DNA of 64,000 nt, taken from positions 2,749,001 to 2,813,000 of the forward strand of contig NZ_CCXR01000001.1 in the NCBI RefSeq assembly GCF_000821085.1, in the 5' to 3' direction. The DNA is from Bacillus sp. B-jedd (GTDB taxonomy: Bacteria > Bacillota > Bacilli > Bacillales > Cytobacillaceae). Below, one piece after another: positions 60,260-64,000 of the stretch. Both the position numbers and the translations under genes were made by a program. Below the pieces are notes generated by a model. That model was not told where the DNA came from. It searched no databases and saw only the letters and a program-made list of their open reading frames with translations. Positions within the stretch are counted from its first letter, which is position 1. The number at the start of each line of letters is the position of its first letter.

Positions 60260-61648
60260 TTATTTAGGAATTTCGTTCGGCTTGCCCCATAGGCCGCCAT
60301 CATCATAGTTATCGCCGCCCGGTGTTTCCCCTGGCTGGCTAACAGTCTGATCTTCACTCGGTCCTAACGGATTGCTTCCGCCTGGATCCGGATTTGTTGG
60401 AGCAATGGGGGTTTCAGGTGCCTCCCCAGTATTGCCATCCTGAGATCCGAATGGATTTTGCCCATCCGTTTGAACTTGCCCTTCATTTGGCTGGGATGCA
60501 GGCAGGGCATGGACTTCCACCCTGTGGACTGGCGGATAATAATCTTCTGACATGACAATCGTATCAAGCAGATTTCCCTGGCTATAAATCTCCCGATAAA
60601 TTTTGATAATGGCTCCTTCTTTGCCCTCTTCGACAATGTTCACTTGCCTATTTTTCAAGAGCGGGCTGAATTGCTTGATCGTCTTAGGCTTGAATAAGGC
60701 CTTTCCATCAGCAACCATTTTATACTCATATAAAAACTTCGTGCCGGAAATGCTTGCAGCCAGCTTCCCGCCTGAGTAAGTGAAGGATAATTCATACTTG
60801 TCTTTGTTTGGATTGGCAAAAACAAAATCTTTGCCGGTAGCGGAACTAATGAATACTTCAGAACCAAGCTTCGCATAATCCGGAAGCTCCTTGCTGATAT
60901 TTCGTTCCAATATTTCAAAATTCGTTTGAAGCACAGCGATATACGTTGCTGTCGCCATCATGCTCAAAGCTTCATTCGATACATTTTCAAGACCCTTTTC
61001 TTTGACAAGCCGGTTAAATGAGAATTCCGTTCCGCCTTCAATAGTGACTGAAGCGAACTCTCTAACTGCCAGGTCTAAATCAGAGGATGGTTCCTCTACG
61101 TCAACGGTTCCTTCGGAAATGACGCCCTCGTCAGCCTCATTTTTCGGCATGAATTTCTCAAGGCCGACTGTAAAATCCCCTGTTTTCAGGATGGCGGCAG
61201 GCTCTGCGAGTTTTGCAGAAAGGTCCTTTAAATTTATTTCCTCGCCAATCAGCTGAAGGGATATCGAGCCAATCCAGTCAACCAGGACCGATTCATCAAG
61301 TGATACACCCATCGCGTTTTTGCGTCCATCGGCCAGGGAAGATATTGTCTCCTCGGGGTCAAAGACGAATTGTTCCGTTTCAAGGGTGATTGTTTTTTCT
61401 TTATAGTGGAGTTTCAATGTGGAGTTTGCATACCAATCAGCTGCCGCAGCCTTCAGCAGTTCAAGTGCCTCCTGGGCTGATTTCCCCTCAAGATTCACCG
61501 ACCCCACAGTTGTTCCTGAAGAGTAGGTTTCATCTCCTGCGAACATCGGCCCAAGAGCCCTGGCGCCATACTGGGAAAAACCATATACATAAGCGGTGCT
61601 AAGGATAAGGACAAGAAAGACTTTTAAAAATTGCTGGTATTTTTTCAT
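60260..61648 (-). CDS. VanW-like secreted/membrane-anchored protein with G5-like domain
   Basis: A 462-residue protein with an N-terminal signal anchor (about 5-24). It has a first domain resembling the peptidoglycan-binding PG_binding_4 (AQEALELLKAAAADW), a VanW-like domain (about 200-300, VTIEGGTEFSFNRLV, then ILERNISKELPDYAKLG), a G5-like domain (about 330-390, KIYREIYSQGNLLDTIVMSEDYYPP) and a Pro/Gly/Asn-rich disordered tail. The usual VanW core GGGxCQVSTTLY is replaced by a sequence without cysteine. ATG at 61648 is preferred over TTG 61657. It is the gene next to pilB, suggesting a surface pilus role. Confidence 0.78.
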   Translation of the reverse strand: MKKYQQFLKVFLVLILSTAYVYGFSQYGARALGPMFAGDETYSSGTTVGSVNLEGKSAQEALELLKAAAADWYANSTLKLHYKEKTITLETEQFVFDPEETISSLADGRKNAMGVSLDESVLVDWIGSISLQLIGEEINLKDLSAKLAEPAAILKTGDFTVGLEKFMPKNEADEGVISEGTVDVEEPSSDLDLAVREFASVTIEGGTEFSFNRLVKEKGLENVSNEALSMMATATYIAVLQTNFEILERNISKELPDYAKLGSEVFISSATGKDFVFANPNKDKYELSFTYSGGKLAASISGTKFLYEYKMVADGKALFKPKTIKQFSPLLKNRQVNIVEEGKEGAIIKIYREIYSQGNLLDTIVMSEDYYPPVHRVEVHALPASQPNEGQVQTDGQNPFGSQDGNTGEAPETPIAPTNPDPGGSNPLGPSEDQTVSQPGETPGGDNYDDGGLWGKPNEIPK

Positions 61649-61684
61649 GCGATACAACCCTTTCCAGCAGTCCAGCAGAATGTT

Positions 61685-62470
61685 TTAACCATTTCTTGCT
61701 CCCTCCGCCTTCACGAAATCTTCCTCTTCCTGCTCGACGGCAACCGCCGCTTCAATCAATGCGGTAAAATAATCTTCTTCGGCGGTGTCATCCATTTCTA
61801 AAACTGGAGCAGCAATAATGAAAGGTTCAAGAACTTCAAGTTCACTGGAATCAAGATCGAAAAGCGACAGTTCCGAATCTTCCAATACAGAATGATTTAT
61901 TTGATTTATTTGATTTTTTTCTTCCGCTAGATCCTCCACATGAGCCGTACCTATTTCAGCCGCAGAAACGGGTATTGGATCGAGATCATCAAAGAATGAT
62001 AGACCGCTTAGTTCATCCTCTGTTTCTATCATTTTATCTTCCAGCAAACCAGGAGAATCACCATTCAAAGTTGATACATCCCCGCTTTTTGCAAAATCCG
62101 CAATATGGTTCTCTCCTTTGGATAAAACGGCAACCGGGACAGCAGGCAAGACAACCGCTTTTTCCACGCTTTTTTGCCCAATTAAAACGTCTTCGCCGTT
62201 ATCCATCTGCGCATGACGCGGCTCTTCCGTATAAAGGATACGGCCAAACTTTCGATCAAATATGTATGCAACCGTTCCAATTAGCAAAATTAATATAAGA
62301 GCCATTTGACCTAGGTTAAAAAGCCCATTTCCGTAACCGCCCGCTATCGCGAAAACGCCCGCTGCTACAGCAATTATATTCTTGCCTTGTCGTGAAATCC
62401 CGAGGGGAAGAAAATATAAAACAGGAACCAGAAGGACGAATGATGCCAGCGCGTAAACTAGTATTTCCAC
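61685..62470 (-). CDS. Membrane protein of unknown function with acidic cytosolic tail
   Basis: A 261-residue protein with three closely spaced N-terminal hydrophobic segments (about 3-22, 31-48, 53-71), then a basic stop (FDRKFGR) and a long tail very rich in Asp, Glu, Ser and Leu, with repeated LxLFDLDSSELE-like patches. No known domain seen. It leads the pilB-directed group and is divergent from the minor pilin genes, so it may be a pilus-associated factor or a scaffold for the motor. The tail is likely disordered or short helices. Confidence 0.7.
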   Translation of the reverse strand: MEILVYALASFVLLVPVLYFLPLGISRQGKNIIAVAAGVFAIAGGYGNGLFNLGQMALILILLIGTVAYIFDRKFGRILYTEEPRHAQMDNGEDVLIGQKSVEKAVVLPAVPVAVLSKGENHIADFAKSGDVSTLNGDSPGLLEDKMIETEDELSGLSFFDDLDPIPVSAAEIGTAHVEDLAEEKNQINQINHSVLEDSELSLFDLDSSELEVLEPFIIAAPVLEMDDTAEEDYFTALIEAAVAVEQEEEDFVKAEGARNG

Positions 62471-62546
62471 ATAAAACCCTCCATTTCCCCTTAATCTCTT
62501 AATCTTTTTTCAAGATCATTGAAAATCCACGCATTTAGGCTAAAAA

Positions 62547-62579
62547 TTGACAGTCATCATCTGCTATTTATTGTATAAT
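62547..62579 (+). promoter_or_regulatory. Candidate promoter of the minor pilin operon
   Basis: TTGACA (62547-62552) and TATAAT (62574-62579) both match the sigma-A consensus, but the 21-base spacer is longer than usual. It lies about 40 bases before the first minor pilin ATG, in the divergent gap 62471-62616. Confidence 0.4.
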
Positions 62580-62616
62580 AAAGTTGGCAATTTAAAAAGA
62601 GGGGGGACGGACTTAC

Positions 62617-63060
62617 ATGGTTGAAAAATTCCAGAAGCAAGAAGGATTCACATTAATCGAGGTCCTTCTCTCCATTGTTTTGCTCTCCATCATCCTGACT
62701 TCCTTCCTAGGCTTTTTTACTCAGTCGGCGATTTTCACTAATAAAAATCAAGAGAAACTTAGTGCCGGACAATCTGCCCAAAAAGTTGTTTCTTTAGTAG
62801 AGATCAATACAACAAAGGCCCAGCTTCGGTCAAAAAATATTATCAATGATAGCGGAAAAGTGATTTCCCCTGGGATGGTTTATAATGATAAAAGCAAGTT
62901 TGAAGAATTATTTAAATTTAAAATAGATACGCCTTTTAAAGTGGAACTTAAGTTCTCTGACGGACCGCCAGACAGCAAATTAATTCAATGCAAAGTTTCC
63001 ATTTTCGAGGACTCCGCACCAGGAGCAAGCAAATCTGAAACATTTACATATATAAGGTGA
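62617..63060 (+). CDS. Minor prepilin-like protein (first of operon)
   Basis: A 147-residue protein with a type III signal: short leader ending EG, cleavage before F11, E15 at +5 (GFTLIEV) and a hydrophobic helix (LLSIVLLSIILTSFLGFF). The mature domain has one cysteine and no known fold visible. It resembles PilV/GspI-type minor pilins in size and N-terminus. AGAGGGGGGAC lies just before the ATG. The next gene begins after 5 bases. Confidence 0.85.
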   Translation: MVEKFQKQEGFTLIEVLLSIVLLSIILTSFLGFFTQSAIFTNKNQEKLSAGQSAQKVVSLVEINTTKAQLRSKNIINDSGKVISPGMVYNDKSKFEELFKFKIDTPFKVELKFSDGPPDSKLIQCKVSIFEDSAPGASKSETFTYIR

Positions 63061-63065
63061 ACAGG

Positions 63066-63509
63066 ATGAAGAATCAAAAAGGTATAACGCTTATTGAAGT
63101 ACTGGGGACGCTTGCTATCCTAACAATTGTATCAGGGCTCGTTTATGGCGTACTGATTGGAACGACAAATAACTATAACAGGCTTTCGGCAAAAGCCGAT
63201 TTAAGCAGGGAAGCGAATTTAATTCTAGCAACTATTAAAAACTATCATGAAAAGACAGAAAAAACCGCTGGGAATCCGAGGGCGGAATACGAAATAGATT
63301 ACCTTTCAGGGCAATATTTTATCGGGGCAAAAAATGCTGCTACCAACCAGCTTTATTCAAAAAATTTCATGGTTGAAGTGATAAAAGATGGGGTTTTAGT
63401 AGATAGCAAAATAAAAATTCCGTCAACAGAACCACTCAAGCTGAAAGTAATTGTCAAAAATTCAAAAGGCCAGTTTTATGAAACCGATACGATAATAAAA
63501 AAATATTAA
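63066..63509 (+). CDS. Minor prepilin-like protein (second of operon)
   Basis: A 147-residue protein with leader MKNQKG, cleavage before I7, E11 at +5 (GITLIEV) and a hydrophobic helix (LGTLAILTIVSGLVYGVLI). It resembles PilW/GspJ-type minor pilins. The ATG at 63066 is used; a GTG at 63057 overlaps the previous stop and has a worse ribosome site. The AAGGTG before the ATG comes from the end of the previous gene, so translation is probably coupled. Confidence 0.83.
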   Translation: MKNQKGITLIEVLGTLAILTIVSGLVYGVLIGTTNNYNRLSAKADLSREANLILATIKNYHEKTEKTAGNPRAEYEIDYLSGQYFIGAKNAATNQLYSKNFMVEVIKDGVLVDSKIKIPSTEPLKLKVIVKNSKGQFYETDTIIKKY

Positions 63510-63522
63510 GGAGGCGATACCG

Positions 63523-64000
63523 ATTCGAAATGAACGGGGGTATACTTTACTGATTGTCATGGTCATTATTACACTGACAGTCCTGTTTGCCTTGGGACTC
63601 AGCGGAATGGCAATGAACACCAGCCTTCAAATTAATAAAACTGAAAAAATCAATAAAGCGACTGACCTGGCAGAAATGGGCATTACCTACTATAAACAAA
63701 AAGTAGATTCGATCATGGTTAATGCTTTTTCAGGCAAAATTATCACAAATCAATCTGAACTAAAAACTGTAATGACACAAATAAAAAATGATATGAATAA
63801 GATTCCAACGGATCAGCCAAAGATAAATGTATCTGGCAATGAAATATCCTATGCGATTAAGGATCTGGCTGTAGATATTAGCAATCCGGCCAGTATCTTG
63901 GTGAATTTCAAAACTGTAGGGACTTCAGATACCGAAAACCGCGAAATCTCCTACAAAATAAACTATACGATCAACCAAGGAAAGCCACTCCCGGTTTATA
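63523..64000 (+). CDS. PilX/GspK-like pilus protein, apparent ATT start (3' end beyond the window)
   Basis: At least 159 codons, open to the window end. GGAGG lies 8 bases before ATT 63523, from which the frame reads RNERGYTLLIVMVIITLTVLFALGLSGMA (in two parts: leader RNERG, then hydrophobic helix). This is a class III signal with Y7 at +1 and Ile, not Glu, at +5, as in GspK/PilX-like subunits. No ATG, GTG or TTG lies in frame between the upstream stop (63496) and ATG 63559, which would delete the leader. It begins 13 bases after the second minor pilin gene. Confidence 0.72.
   Translation, partial: MRNERGYTLLIVMVIITLTVLFALGLSGMAMNTSLQINKTEKINKATDLAEMGITYYKQKVDSIMVNAFSGKIITNQSELKTVMTQIKNDMNKIPTDQPKINVSGNEISYAIKDLAVDISNPASILVNFKTVGTSDTENREISYKINYTINQGKPLPVY

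Overview
The window is a stretch of Bacillaceae chromosome. Its gene order follows the Bacillus subtilis segment from recD2 (yrrC) to spoIIB/comC almost gene for gene, and it encodes many endospore proteins (SpoVB, BofC, SafA, Spo0B, SpoIVFA, SpoIVFB, SpoIIB), so the host is a spore-forming Bacillus-like Firmicute of moderate GC content. There are no rRNA or tRNA genes, no CRISPR array, no phage and no complete insertion sequence.

Layout. 1-6.4 kb: recD2 (cut by the window edge), a TPR protein, mnmA, its partner cysteine desulfurase, cymR and a YczE-like membrane protein, all on the minus strand. 6.5-8.7 kb: rarA (+) and tcdA (-) converge on a shared terminator. 9.1-13.1 kb: a 6S RNA gene, then hisS-aspS behind a T-box leader, and a 58-residue HTH-like protein. 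13.3-24.4 kb: a five-SH3b amidase (+), then dtd, rel, apt, recJ, secDF and comN (-). 24.5-31.8 kb: spoVB (+), a DUF421 protein (-), a yrzE-like gene (+), then yajC, tgt, queA, a DUF2905 protein, ruvB and ruvA (-). 31.9-36.8 kb: an extra lipoprotein gene, bofC, a tiny membrane ORF, a CotS/YsxE-like kinase-fold gene and a greatly enlarged safA. 36.9-37.5 kb: a dispersed repeat element where B. subtilis has nadABC. 37.6-43.4 kb: niaR (+), then pheB, obg, spo0B, rpmA, prp and rplU, with rng upstream. 43.4-51 kb: spoIVFB-spoIVFA, minD-minC, mreD-mreC-mreB, radC and maf. 51.3-64 kb: spoIIB, then a full type IV pilus locus (pilO, N, M, D, pilin, C, T, B, a VanW-like gene and an unknown membrane gene on the minus strand; minor pilins on the plus strand, running off the window).

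How the genes work together. tRNA biology is prominent: MnmA with a desulfurase for s2U34, TcdA for ct6A, Tgt and QueA for queuosine, AspRS and HisRS, and Dtd. DNA maintenance is covered by RecD2, RarA, RecJ, RuvAB and RadC. Cell shape and division use MreBCD and MinCD. Secretion uses SecDF and YajC. The sporulation proteins act in both compartments.

The least ordinary parts are: the type IV pilus locus that occupies the comC position and includes a PilT retraction motor; a pilus gene that appears to start with ATT; a SafA twice the usual size with two repeat arrays; a family of intergenic repeat elements with inverted ends and a deletion derivative of one of them; and 20-bp AT-rich tandem repeats at two loci.
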